A stretch of DNA of 33,029 nt from Thermoflexus sp040289485 (GTDB taxonomy: Bacteria > Chloroflexota > Anaerolineae > Thermoflexales > Thermoflexaceae): positions 1 to 33,029 of the forward strand of contig NZ_PSLG01000020.1 in assembly GCF_040289485.1 (NCBI RefSeq), given 5' to 3'. Below the pieces are notes generated by a model. The model made no database searches. It saw nothing but the letters and a program-made list of their open reading frames with translations, and was not told the DNA's origin. The position numbers and the translations under genes were made by a program. Shown piece by piece: positions 14,739-21,687 of this stretch (its first letter is position 1; the number at the start of each line of letters is the position of its first letter).

Positions 14739-15716
14739 GTGGCGGGTGTGACGCTGGTTTTCCCGAAAGTCGAGGCCGAGATCCTGACCCAATCCTACGG
14801 CCGGTTCGTCATCAGTCCCCTGGAGCAGGGCTATGGGGTTACCATCGGGAACGCCCTGCGACGGGTGCTGCTGAGTTCGCTGCCCGGCGCGGCGGTCACC
14901 AGCATCCGGATCACCGATGTGCATCACGAGTTCTCCACCATCCCGGGCGTCCGGGAGGATGTGGTCCAGATCATCTTGAACATCAAGCAGCTCCGGATGA
15001 AGCTCTACGGGGACGGCCCGGTGCGCCTGCGGCTGGAGGTGGCCGGCGAGGGGGTGGTGACGGCCGCCGACATCCAGTGCCCTCCGGAGGTGGAGATCGT
15101 CAACCCCGATCTCTACCTGTTCACCGTGGACGATGACCGGACGCGGCTGGAGATCGAGATGATGGTGGAGCGGGGGCGTGGCTACTCCCCTGCCGAGGAG
15201 CGCGGCCGGCTGCCCATCGGGGAGATCCCCGTCGATGCCATCTTCAGCCCGATCCGCCGGTGCACCTTCGAGGTCGATCGGGCCCGGGTGGGGCAGCGGA
15301 CCAACTACGACCGGCTGGTGCTGGAGATCGGGACCGATGGGACCATCGGGCCCAAGGAGGCCCTGATCGAGGCGGCGCGCCTCCTCGTCCAGCACTTCTC
15401 CCTGATCTCGGAGTTCGTGGGCCCGGAGGAAGTGGAGGCGCCGCCGGCGGCGCCTCGGGCGATGATCCCGCCCCACGCCTACGAGACGTCCCTCGAAAGC
15501 CTGGAGCTCAGCGCCCGGGTCTTGAACCCGTTGCGTCGGGCGGGCATCACCAACGTGGGCCAGGTGTTGGAGCTCTTCCATCGGGGCGAGGAGGCCTTGC
15601 TCTCCATCCGCAATTTCGGCGCCAAGTCCCTGGAGGAGTTGCGGGAGCGGCTGATCGAGCGGGGCTTCCTGCGGCCTGAGGATCTGCAGCCGGCCGAGGA
15701 AATGGAGGAGGCCTGA
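14739..15716 (+). CDS. rpoA: DNA-directed RNA polymerase subunit alpha
   Basis: 325 residues from a GTG with AAAGGAGG 5 bases upstream. The assembly domain (about residues 1-230) has GRFVISPLEQGYGVTIGNAL and RRVLLSSLPGAAVTSIRI, and later RVGQRTNYDRLVLEIGTDGT. A short linker rich in Pro and Ala precedes the C-terminal domain (about 247-315) with LNPLRRAGITNVGQVLEL and LLSIRNFGAKSLEELRERL, the parts that bind UP elements and activators. It is the classic rpsD-rpoA-rplQ arrangement. Confidence 0.98.
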   Translation: MAGVTLVFPKVEAEILTQSYGRFVISPLEQGYGVTIGNALRRVLLSSLPGAAVTSIRITDVHHEFSTIPGVREDVVQIILNIKQLRMKLYGDGPVRLRLEVAGEGVVTAADIQCPPEVEIVNPDLYLFTVDDDRTRLEIEMMVERGRGYSPAEERGRLPIGEIPVDAIFSPIRRCTFEVDRARVGQRTNYDRLVLEIGTDGTIGPKEALIEAARLLVQHFSLISEFVGPEEVEAPPAAPRAMIPPHAYETSLESLELSARVLNPLRRAGITNVGQVLELFHRGEEALLSIRNFGAKSLEELRERLIERGFLRPEDLQPAEEMEEA

Positions 15717-15718
15717 CG

Positions 15719-16099
15719 ATGCGTCATCGCGTGGCGGGGAAGACCCTCAGCCGGGACAAGGATCATCGGGAGGCCCTGGCCCGCAACCTGGCCACCCAGT
15801 TGTTCCTGCACGGGGCCATCGAGACCACCGAGGCCAAGGCGGAGTTCGTCCAGGCCTATGCAGAGAAACTGATCACCTTGGCCAAGCGCGCCCTGGAGGA
15901 TCCGAACCCGGCCCGCCAGGTGGCTGCCCGACGGCTGGCGGCCGCCCGCCTGTATGGTCGCCAAGTGGTCAAGAAGCTGTTCGACGAGATCGCCCCCCGC
16001 TATAAGGATCGGAACGGGGGCTATACCCGGATCTACAAACTGGGGTTCCGTCGCGGGGACGCGGCGCCCATGGCCCGTCTGGAGTTGGTCCAGGACTGA
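15719..16099 (+). CDS. rplQ: 50S ribosomal protein L17
   Basis: 126 residues: RHRVAGKTLSRDKDHREALA, then RNLATQLFLHGAIETTEAKA, which are the L17 signatures, ending in YTRIYKLGFRRGDAAPMARLELV (seen in parts). L17 lies at the tunnel exit. It begins 2 bases after the rpoA stop, with GGAGGAGG inside the rpoA end. Confidence 0.97.
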   Translation: MRHRVAGKTLSRDKDHREALARNLATQLFLHGAIETTEAKAEFVQAYAEKLITLAKRALEDPNPARQVAARRLAAARLYGRQVVKKLFDEIAPRYKDRNGGYTRIYKLGFRRGDAAPMARLELVQD

Positions 16100-16151
16100 C
16101 CGGAGGGCCATGGGGGCGCCGGCCAGTGACGGTTCGTGTCGGATCAGCCCC

Positions 16152-16982
16152 ATGCGGGTCTGGGCGGCGATCGCCTATCAGGGCACGGCCTACCGGGGCT
16201 TCCAGCGCCTGGCCTCCCCCGAGGAGCCCACGATCCAGGGCGTCCTCGAGGGGGCGCTGAGTCGCCTGGCCGGCCAGCCGGTCCGGGTGCGCGGGGCTGG
16301 GCGAACGGACGCCGGCGTCCATGCCCTGGGACAGGTGATCGCCTTCGATTGCTCCTGGCGGCACACCCTGGCGGACCTGCAGCGGGCCCTGAACGCCGTC
16401 CTGCCGCCGGATATCGTGGTCTGGGCCTTGGGGGAGGCACCGCCCGATTTCCATCCCCGCTTCGAGGCCCGATCCCGGATCTACCGGTATCTGATCTACA
16501 ACGCTGCCTGGCGGGATCCCTTCGGGCGACATCTGGCCTGGCATGTGCCGCGTCCCCTGGATGTGGACGCGATGCGCCGGGCCGCCCTGGGCTGGATCGG
16601 CCGACACGATTTCGGCGCCTTCGGGCGTCCGCCCCGCGGGCAGAACACGGTGCGGGAGGTGCGGCGGGCAGAGGTCCATGCCCACGGGCCTTGGGTGATC
16701 TTTGAGATCGAGGCGGATGCTTTCCTTTACCATATGGTTCGTATCATGACGGCCCTGCTGGTGGCCATCGGGTTGGGCGAGGGCCCGCCGGAGGCGACCG
16801 TCGCCTATCTGGGGCGTCCGGAGGCCTTCCCGGCGCGGGCCCCGGCCCCGGCCCACGGCCTGTATTTCGTGGGGGCGCGCTATGAACGCATCGCCCTGCC
16901 GGACCCGTCCCTCTTCCTGCCGGTGACGCCGGCCTTTCCAAAAGCCATCCTGGAAACCGTCCCTGATGGAGGGAGGCAGTGA
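16152..16982 (+). CDS. truA: tRNA pseudouridine(38-40) synthase TruA
   Basis: 276 residues from the ATG at 16152; an in-frame ATG at 16110, 10 bases after rplQ, would add 14 residues (GAPASDGSCRISP) and has GGAGGG only 2 bases away. TruA converts uridines 38-40 of tRNA anticodon arms to pseudouridine. The catalytic aspartate is D53 in GAGRTDAGVHALGQV. Other family blocks are GTAYRGFQR, HPRFEARSRIYRYLIYN, HDFGAF and FLYHMVRIM. It lies between rplQ and rplM as in many bacteria, and its TGA overlaps the rplM GTG. Confidence 0.95.
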   Translation: MRVWAAIAYQGTAYRGFQRLASPEEPTIQGVLEGALSRLAGQPVRVRGAGRTDAGVHALGQVIAFDCSWRHTLADLQRALNAVLPPDIVVWALGEAPPDFHPRFEARSRIYRYLIYNAAWRDPFGRHLAWHVPRPLDVDAMRRAALGWIGRHDFGAFGRPPRGQNTVREVRRAEVHAHGPWVIFEIEADAFLYHMVRIMTALLVAIGLGEGPPEATVAYLGRPEAFPARAPAPAHGLYFVGARYERIALPDPSLFLPVTPAFPKAILETVPDGGRQ

Positions 16983-17407
16983 AAACCTACGTCACCAAAC
17001 CGGCCGATATCCAGGCGGAGTGGTGGATCGTGGACGCGACCGGCCAGAACCTGGGGCGGCTGGCCAGCCGGATCGCCCAGATCCTGCGGGGCAAGCACAA
17101 GCCCTACTTCGATCCCTCGCAGGATTGTGGGGATTACGTGATCGTCATCAACGCTGAGAAGATGGCCGTCCACCCCCGCCATCTGGACCAGAAGATCTAC
17201 TACCGCCATAGCGGATATCCGGGGGGGCTGAAGGAGATCCCGTTGCGGCGGATGCTCCAGACCCACCCGGAACGGGTGATCCAGAAGGCGGTGTGGGGGA
17301 TGTTGCCCAAGAACCGGCTGGGACGGCGGCTCCTGAAGAAACTGAAGGTTTACGCCGGGCCGAACCACCCCCACCAGGCCCAGCAGCCCAAGCCGCTGAC
17401 GTTCTAA
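16979..17407 (+). CDS. rplM: 50S ribosomal protein L13
   Basis: 142 residues, the standard length, from a GTG that overlaps the truA stop (GTGA at 16979-16982), with GGAGGGAGG just upstream. It reads KTYVTKPADIQAEWWIVDAT, GQNLGRLASRIAQILRGKHK and the L13 signature near VWGMLPKNRLGRRLLKKLKV, ending in YAGPNHPHQAQQPKPL. L13 initiates 50S assembly. Confidence 0.97.
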   Translation: MKTYVTKPADIQAEWWIVDATGQNLGRLASRIAQILRGKHKPYFDPSQDCGDYVIVINAEKMAVHPRHLDQKIYYRHSGYPGGLKEIPLRRMLQTHPERVIQKAVWGMLPKNRLGRRLLKKLKVYAGPNHPHQAQQPKPLTF

Positions 17408-17477
17408 GGGCCCGGGCGCTGGCGGGGGACCATGGGGAAGGCTGTGCGGATGCCATCCTGAGGGCAAAGGAGCAACG

Positions 17478-17912
17478 ATGGTGGAGGTTGCCAAGGGGAT
17501 CACTTTCGAGGCCTTCAAGGGCCGGCCTTATGTGGAGGGCGTCGGGCGCCGGAAGCGGGCGGTCGCCCGGGTCCGGCTTTACCCTCAGGGAACGGGGGTC
17601 TTCATTGTCAACAACAAGACCGTTCAGGAATATTTCAGCCACATGCAGGATCTCCACCATCTGATGGAGCCGCTGCGGCTGACCGGCCTGGAAGGGAAAT
17701 TCGATGTCACTGTGAAGGTAGAGGGCGGGGGCGCCACCGGGCAGGCGGGGGCGATCCGCCTGGGCTTGGCCCGGGCCCTGCTTCTGGTGGACCCCAACCT
17801 GCGGCCGTTGCTCAAGCAGCACGGCCTGTTGACCCGGGATCCGCGGGAGAAGGAGCGCAAGAAGCCTGGCCTCAAGCGGGCCCGCAAGGCGCCGCAGTCC
17901 CCCAAGCGGTGA
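17478..17912 (+). CDS. rpsI: 30S ribosomal protein S9
   Basis: 144 residues. The S9 core begins YVEGVGRRKRAVARVRLYPQ and contains GGGATGQAGAIRLGLARALL. The C-terminal tail KKPGLKRARKAPQSPKR ends in basic residues that reach the P-site tRNA. There is an N-terminal extension of about 18 residues (VEVAKGITFEAFKGRP) compared with the shortest S9 proteins. AAAGGAGCAACG precedes the ATG. It is the last gene of the ribosomal cluster. Confidence 0.97.
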   Translation: MVEVAKGITFEAFKGRPYVEGVGRRKRAVARVRLYPQGTGVFIVNNKTVQEYFSHMQDLHHLMEPLRLTGLEGKFDVTVKVEGGGATGQAGAIRLGLARALLLVDPNLRPLLKQHGLLTRDPREKERKKPGLKRARKAPQSPKR

Positions 17913-17946
17913 ATCTCCGCGGTGGGCCTATCTCGGCGGCGGAGAT
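17913..17946 (+). terminator. Hairpin immediately after rpsI
   Basis: ATCTCCGC (17913-17920) begins directly after the rpsI stop and pairs with GCGGAGAT (17939-17946), an 8-bp stem with an 18-base loop. No T-run follows, so if it ends transcription it is either factor-assisted or marks an RNA 3' end. Confidence 0.4.
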
Positions 17947-17968
17947 ACCGGGCGGAGGGGGCAGCCCG

Positions 17969-18013
17969 CGCCGTCCCCTCTGTTCGTTGCGCGGCCCGTG
18001 CGGAGGGACGGCG
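17969..18013. terminator. Possible two-way terminator hairpin between rpsI and the nitrilase-family gene
   Basis: CGCCGTCCC (17969-17977) and GGGACGGCG (18005-18013) form a perfect 9-bp stem around a 27-base loop. It lies between two convergent genes, ending 9 bases before the stop of the minus-strand gene, which is where a bidirectional terminator would be expected. There is no T-run on either side, so the mechanism would not be the standard intrinsic one. Confidence 0.4.
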
Positions 18014-18022
18014 GATCGCCCC

Positions 18023-18874
18023 TCAGCGGTTCAGGATCCGCTGGAGCTCGCGGATGACCAGCGCGGGACGTTCGTCCCGCAGGAGCGGCAGCCGGATGCG
18101 GGTCCTGCGGATCTGGTCCAGGTCGATAGAGGCCAGGAGAAGGGCCTCGTCGAAGTAAGGGCCCTGGAGGATCCGCTCCCCGTTGGGGTCGAAGATGGTG
18201 GAGCCCCCCCAGAAGTTCTGGCCGTCCTCGAAACCGGCGCGGTTGACGTGGACGACGAAAACGGTGAAGAGGCTGGCATAGGCCTGGTTGACCAGTTCCA
18301 CCCACTGGGCGCTCCCCAGTTTGCCGGGGATGCCCAGGCCGCGCCCTGGGCTGGCGGAGGTCAGGATCAGCACCTCCGCGCCGTCGAGCCACAGCAGATA
18401 CGGCGGGCTGATGTGCCAGAAATCCTCGCAGATCAGCAGCCCGAAGCGGCCGAACCGGGTGTCGAAGGCCTGGACCTGGTCGCCGGGGGCCATGTCCCGA
18501 CCCTCATCGAACATCCCATAGGTGGGCAGGTAGATCTTGCGGTGGCGATGGATCAGGCGGCCCTGGGAGAGATACAGCCCGGCGGTGTAGTAGCGGCCGC
18601 GCTCATCGATCTCCACCAGCCCCACCACCAGGTCCGCCCGCATGCTGGCCTCCAGCAGCGGCCGGAGGATGGGATGCGTGGGATCCAGCGGGACGGCCAC
18701 CTCATAGGTCAGGTCCTGAAGGACGTAGCCGGTGAGGGACAGTTCAGGGAACACCACCAGGTCGGCCCCTCGGGCCACGGCGTCCTCGATCACCTCTAGA
18801 TGCTTCTGCAGGTTGGCCTCCAGGTCCCCCAACCGTGGATAGATCTGGGCCAGGGCGATCTTGAACGTCCGCAT
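18023..18874 (-). CDS. Nitrilase-superfamily amidohydrolase, NAD synthetase glutaminase-like
   Basis: 283 residues from the ATG at 18872-18874 (AGGAGG 8 bases upstream); the frame stays open upstream but the homology starts at MRTFKIALAQIYPRLGDLEAN (first 20 residues). The Glu-Lys-Cys triad is complete: E44 (FPELSLTGY), K113 (HRKIYLPTYGMFDEG) and C149 (LLICEDFWH). The spellings YLPTYGMFDEGR and ICEDFW are typical of the glutaminase domain of glutamine-dependent NAD synthetase, which feeds ammonia to NadE. No ATP-binding synthetase domain follows, so it is a stand-alone amidase. Its true substrate is open: it may serve a separate NadE, or be a general carbon-nitrogen hydrolase. Confidence 0.88.
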   Translation of the reverse strand: MRTFKIALAQIYPRLGDLEANLQKHLEVIEDAVARGADLVVFPELSLTGYVLQDLTYEVAVPLDPTHPILRPLLEASMRADLVVGLVEIDERGRYYTAGLYLSQGRLIHRHRKIYLPTYGMFDEGRDMAPGDQVQAFDTRFGRFGLLICEDFWHISPPYLLWLDGAEVLILTSASPGRGLGIPGKLGSAQWVELVNQAYASLFTVFVVHVNRAGFEDGQNFWGGSTIFDPNGERILQGPYFDEALLLASIDLDQIRRTRIRLPLLRDERPALVIRELQRILNR

Positions 18875-18890
18875 GGTCCGCCGCCTCCTG

Positions 18891-18919
18891 TTGTCGGCAC
18901 GCGGAGGGTGCGCTATCCT
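18891..18919 (+). promoter_or_regulatory. Probable promoter for the solute-binding protein gene
   Basis: TTGTCG (18891-18896) and TATCCT (18914-18919) are separated by exactly 17 bases; each matches the sigma-A consensus at 4 of 6 positions. It lies in the 108-base divergent gap, about 64 bases before the plus-strand ATG. Confidence 0.4.
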
Positions 18920-18982
18920 TGCGGGGAGTATACGCAGGATGGAGGCGGGAGGGGAATCGCCCCCGAGGGGGGAGATCGGCGG

Positions 18983-20191
18983 ATGAGGGTTCGCCGCTGG
19001 CTTTGGGCGCTGGCCCTGCTGGTGAGCCCCGCGTGTGGGCCTCTGGCGCGCCCGCCCCGCTTGCTGGTCCTCTGGCACGCCCTGGACCGGGAGCGGGCGG
19101 CGGCCCTGGCCCGGCTCACCGAGGCCTATATGGCCGAGCACCCGGAGAGCGCCATCTACATCGAGGCGTTCCCCGGGCCCGCCGAGTTGCGGGCGCGGCT
19201 GGAGCGGCCCTCGGAACGAGGCCCGGATCTCCTGGTGGTCCCCGCGGAAATGGTCCCCGATCTGTTCCAGGCCGGCCGGTTGGTCCCTTTGGCCCGCTGG
19301 CTGGAAGATCCCACCCTCGGTCTTCCCCCGGAGGAGCGAGGGGATCTGTTGGCCCCCCTCACGCCGGGCTCCGTGCCCTTCCTCCGGGAGGGCCTGCTCC
19401 TTTACGCCGATCTGGACCGGCTGATGGAATCGGGCTTCGACCAGCCGCCGGCTGACTGGGAGGCCGTCCGGCAGGTCTGCGTGCGGGGAGCGCTGGACCT
19501 GAACGGGGACGGCCGTCCGGACACGGCAGGCTGGGTGGCCCCGCGGGATGGCTGGGTGTTGCAGGGGTGGCTGGCTGGCCGATCCCGCCGCTCCGCCCAG
19601 GGGATCCTGGAGCGCGTGCAGACCATGCTCCGGTGGGGATGCGCCCAGTTGCTGGAGCCCTCGACGGCTCTGCGGATGTTCGTCCAGGGGGAGACAGCGA
19701 TGCTCTTCGGCCCCTCCCGATGGTTGCCCGAACTGGAGCGGAAGGCCGCCGCCGGCCGTCTGCGCTTCCGGCTGGCGGCGGCCCCGCCTCCCTATCGCCC
19801 GGATTTCGAGCGGCCGGTCCTCGCCGGCTGGGGTTGGGATCTGGCCATCGCCGCTGCCGATCCCGGTCAGCAGCAGGCGGCCTGGGCCTTCCTCCGCTGG
19901 ACCCTCCGCCCGGAGGTGCAGGCCCGATGGGCCCAGGAGGCCCACAGCCTTCCCCTCCGTCGGTCGGTGGGGGAGCGGCTCCGGGGGCTCCTGGGATCGG
20001 CGTCCCTGCAGTCCTCGTTGGTGGAGTGGACGCTGGAGGGATACCAGGAGGGGGCCTGGGTCGATGGCGGGACGGCCGCTCGCCTGACGGAGGCCCTGCG
20101 CCTGTTGGAGGGCGGGGTGGAGGTCCCGGCGGTGCTCGCGCCCTTGCCGATCCCTGAGGAGGCGGAGATCTCGGAGGAGGTGGGACGATGA
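18983..20191 (+). CDS. Extracellular solute-binding protein, probable lipoprotein
   Basis: 402 residues from the ATG at 18983, chosen because it begins an export signal (VRRWLWALALLVSPAC) and has GGGGGGAG 8 bases upstream; the frame itself is open earlier. C18 would be the lipidation site, but SPAC is a weak lipobox. The rest resembles family-1 ABC binding proteins for sugars: LVLWHALDRERAAALARLTE, PDLLVVPAEMVPDLFQAGRL, a calcium-loop-like DLNGDGRPDTAGW at 172-183, and FVQGETAMLFGPS followed by AWAFLRWTLRPEVQARWAQE. No permease or ATPase gene is adjacent. Its stop overlaps the next gene (ATGA). Confidence 0.85.
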   Translation: MRVRRWLWALALLVSPACGPLARPPRLLVLWHALDRERAAALARLTEAYMAEHPESAIYIEAFPGPAELRARLERPSERGPDLLVVPAEMVPDLFQAGRLVPLARWLEDPTLGLPPEERGDLLAPLTPGSVPFLREGLLLYADLDRLMESGFDQPPADWEAVRQVCVRGALDLNGDGRPDTAGWVAPRDGWVLQGWLAGRSRRSAQGILERVQTMLRWGCAQLLEPSTALRMFVQGETAMLFGPSRWLPELERKAAAGRLRFRLAAAPPPYRPDFERPVLAGWGWDLAIAAADPGQQQAAWAFLRWTLRPEVQARWAQEAHSLPLRRSVGERLRGLLGSASLQSSLVEWTLEGYQEGAWVDGGTAARLTEALRLLEGGVEVPAVLAPLPIPEEAEISEEVGR

Positions 20192-20985
20192 GCCCTGCGG
20201 GGGCCCATCTTGAGGTCTGGCTGTTGACCGCCATCGAGGCGGCGATGGCCGGGGGGGCCGTCCTCCGCAGCCACTGGCCGCAGCCCCGCCAGGTGCATGA
20301 GAAGGGTTTTCGGGATTGGGTGACCTCCGCCGACGTGGCGGCCCAGGACGCCATCGTCGCGGTGATCCGCCGCCACCATCCCGATCATCGGGTGCGCGCC
20401 GAGGAGGGGGAAGGGGACGAGGAGGCGACGTCCGGCGTCGTGTGGGTGATCGACCCGCTGGACGGGACGACGAACTTCGCCCGTCGGTTCCCCTGCTTCG
20501 CGGTTTCCATCGGCCTGCTGGTGGAGGGGGAGCCGGTGGTGGGGGCGATCTATGACCCGCTGAAAGAGATGCTGTTCACCGCGGCGCGGGGACGCGGCGC
20601 GTTCTTGAACGGGCGTCCGATCCGGGTCAGCGCCGTCGACCACCTGGAGCAGGCGTTGATCGGATTGGACTGGGGGCATCGGAACGAGACGCGGGAGCGG
20701 ATCCTGGGGTGGCTGAGCCGGCTGGCCGTCCGCTGTCAGACAGTGCGGGCCATCGGATCGGCCGCCCTGGGGATGGCCTATGTGGCCGCGGGATGGCTGG
20801 ATCTCTACTTTCACTTCGCGCTGCAGCCGTGGGACGTGGCTGCCGCGGCGGTGATCGTCCGGGAGGCCGGCGGATCCCTCCACCGCCCCGACGGCGCGCC
20901 GTGGTCTTTGCGGGATGCCGCCGCGGTGGTGGGCAACGGCCGCCTGGAGCGGGCGGTCTGGGCGCTGCTGGGGGATTCCGTGTGA
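20188..20985 (+). CDS. Inositol-1-monophosphatase family phosphatase
   Basis: 265 residues, normal for the family (SuhB/ImpA). The lithium-sensitive, magnesium-dependent phosphatase motifs are complete: E72 (RAEEGEG), D89 and D92 in WVIDPLDGTTNFARRFP, and D216 in LQPWDVAAAAVIVREAGG. Related enzymes act on inositol phosphate, fructose-1,6-bisphosphate, histidinol phosphate or 3'-phosphoadenosine phosphate, so the substrate cannot be fixed from motifs. It overlaps the solute-binding protein gene by ATGA, so the two are probably translated together; the reason for this pairing is unclear. Confidence 0.93.
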   Translation: MSPAGAHLEVWLLTAIEAAMAGGAVLRSHWPQPRQVHEKGFRDWVTSADVAAQDAIVAVIRRHHPDHRVRAEEGEGDEEATSGVVWVIDPLDGTTNFARRFPCFAVSIGLLVEGEPVVGAIYDPLKEMLFTAARGRGAFLNGRPIRVSAVDHLEQALIGLDWGHRNETRERILGWLSRLAVRCQTVRAIGSAALGMAYVAAGWLDLYFHFALQPWDVAAAAVIVREAGGSLHRPDGAPWSLRDAAAVVGNGRLERAVWALLGDSV

Positions 20986-21004
20986 GGGGATGGGCCGGGC
21001 GGCA

Positions 21005-21018
21005 TGAGGCCGGCCTCA
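21005..21018. terminator. 14-bp perfect palindrome between convergent genes
   Basis: TGAGGCCGGCCTCA is its own reverse complement. It sits in the 30-base gap between the phosphatase gene (+) and the serine hydrolase gene (-), and includes the hydrolase stop codon. As RNA it can form a 5-bp stem with a 4-base loop, preceded by a GGGCCGGGC stretch. It may act as a weak two-way transcription end; no T-runs are present. Confidence 0.3.
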
Positions 21019-21663
21019 GCGAGGGGCGGATGGAGGGACAAAGGTCGCCAGCCAGGCGCGGAAGGCCCGCCAGGCGGGCGCCTCCATCTTGTGGCCACCG
21101 GCGTATTCCACCAACGTCACCTCGGCCCCGGCGCGCCGGAAGCGGTCGGCCAGCGCGCGGGCGGCTTCCCCAGGGACCATCGGATCCTGAAGCCCATGGG
21201 CGATGAAGGCCCAAAGGCCGGTCAGCGGGCGGGGCGGATCGTCCCCGAGGCCGGGCGGCAGGAAGCCGCTGAAGATGGCCACGCCGGCGAGGCGTTCCGG
21301 GGCCCGGAGGGCCAGCGCGGCGGCCATCGCCCCGCCTTGGCTGAACCCGACGGCCAGCCGGCGCCGAGGGTCGAGCGCGGGGTTGTGGGCCCACTGGTCC
21401 AGGAGGGAGATCAGCCCGGCGAGGCTGTGGCCCAGGGCCTGGAGATCGGGCTGGCCGTTGGGACCCAGGGGATACCAGGCGTAGCCGCCGGTGGGCACCG
21501 GGAAGGGGGCCCGGGGACTTGCCAGCAGCCACCCGGGCCCGAAGGCGGCTCCGAACACATCCATTGCGTGCTCATCACCGCCCCAGCCGTGGAGCAGCAG
21601 GGCCAGGGGCGCCGGGCCAGCCGGAGGACGTCCCTCGGACCACCGCACACGGACGGGTAGCAC
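21016..21663 (-). CDS. Alpha/beta hydrolase, phospholipase/carboxylesterase family
   Basis: 215 residues from a GTG start with GGAGGAGGG upstream. The serine-hydrolase triad is visible: S108 in VGFSQGGAMAA, D160 in AHGLQDPMVP and H191 in YAGGHKME. LLLHGWGGDE at 23-31 gives the oxyanion-hole region. The spacing and GFSQGG box fit the small carboxylesterase/lysophospholipase group (YpfH/EstB-like), which cleaves short-chain esters; no signal peptide, so cytoplasmic. It lies 24 bases downstream of clpB on the same strand and is probably co-transcribed with it. Confidence 0.9.
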   Translation of the reverse strand: MLPVRVRWSEGRPPAGPAPLALLLHGWGGDEHAMDVFGAAFGPGWLLASPRAPFPVPTGGYAWYPLGPNGQPDLQALGHSLAGLISLLDQWAHNPALDPRRRLAVGFSQGGAMAAALALRAPERLAGVAIFSGFLPPGLGDDPPRPLTGLWAFIAHGLQDPMVPGEAARALADRFRRAGAEVTLVEYAGGHKMEAPAWRAFRAWLATFVPPSAPR

Positions 21664-21687
21664 GGATCTTTCCCTCCTCCGCCGGCC

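Noticed and set aside
13752..15581. A 609-codon open frame on the - strand across rpsK, rpsD and rpoA
   Set aside because: It spans three well-conserved ribosomal cluster genes in antisense and has no domain-like sequence; the length comes from high GC content.
18875..19945. N-terminal extension of the nitrilase-family gene into a 640-codon protein on the - strand
   Set aside because: The extension is antisense to the solute-binding protein gene and low in complexity. The catalytic domain begins at 18874 with its own good ribosome binding site.
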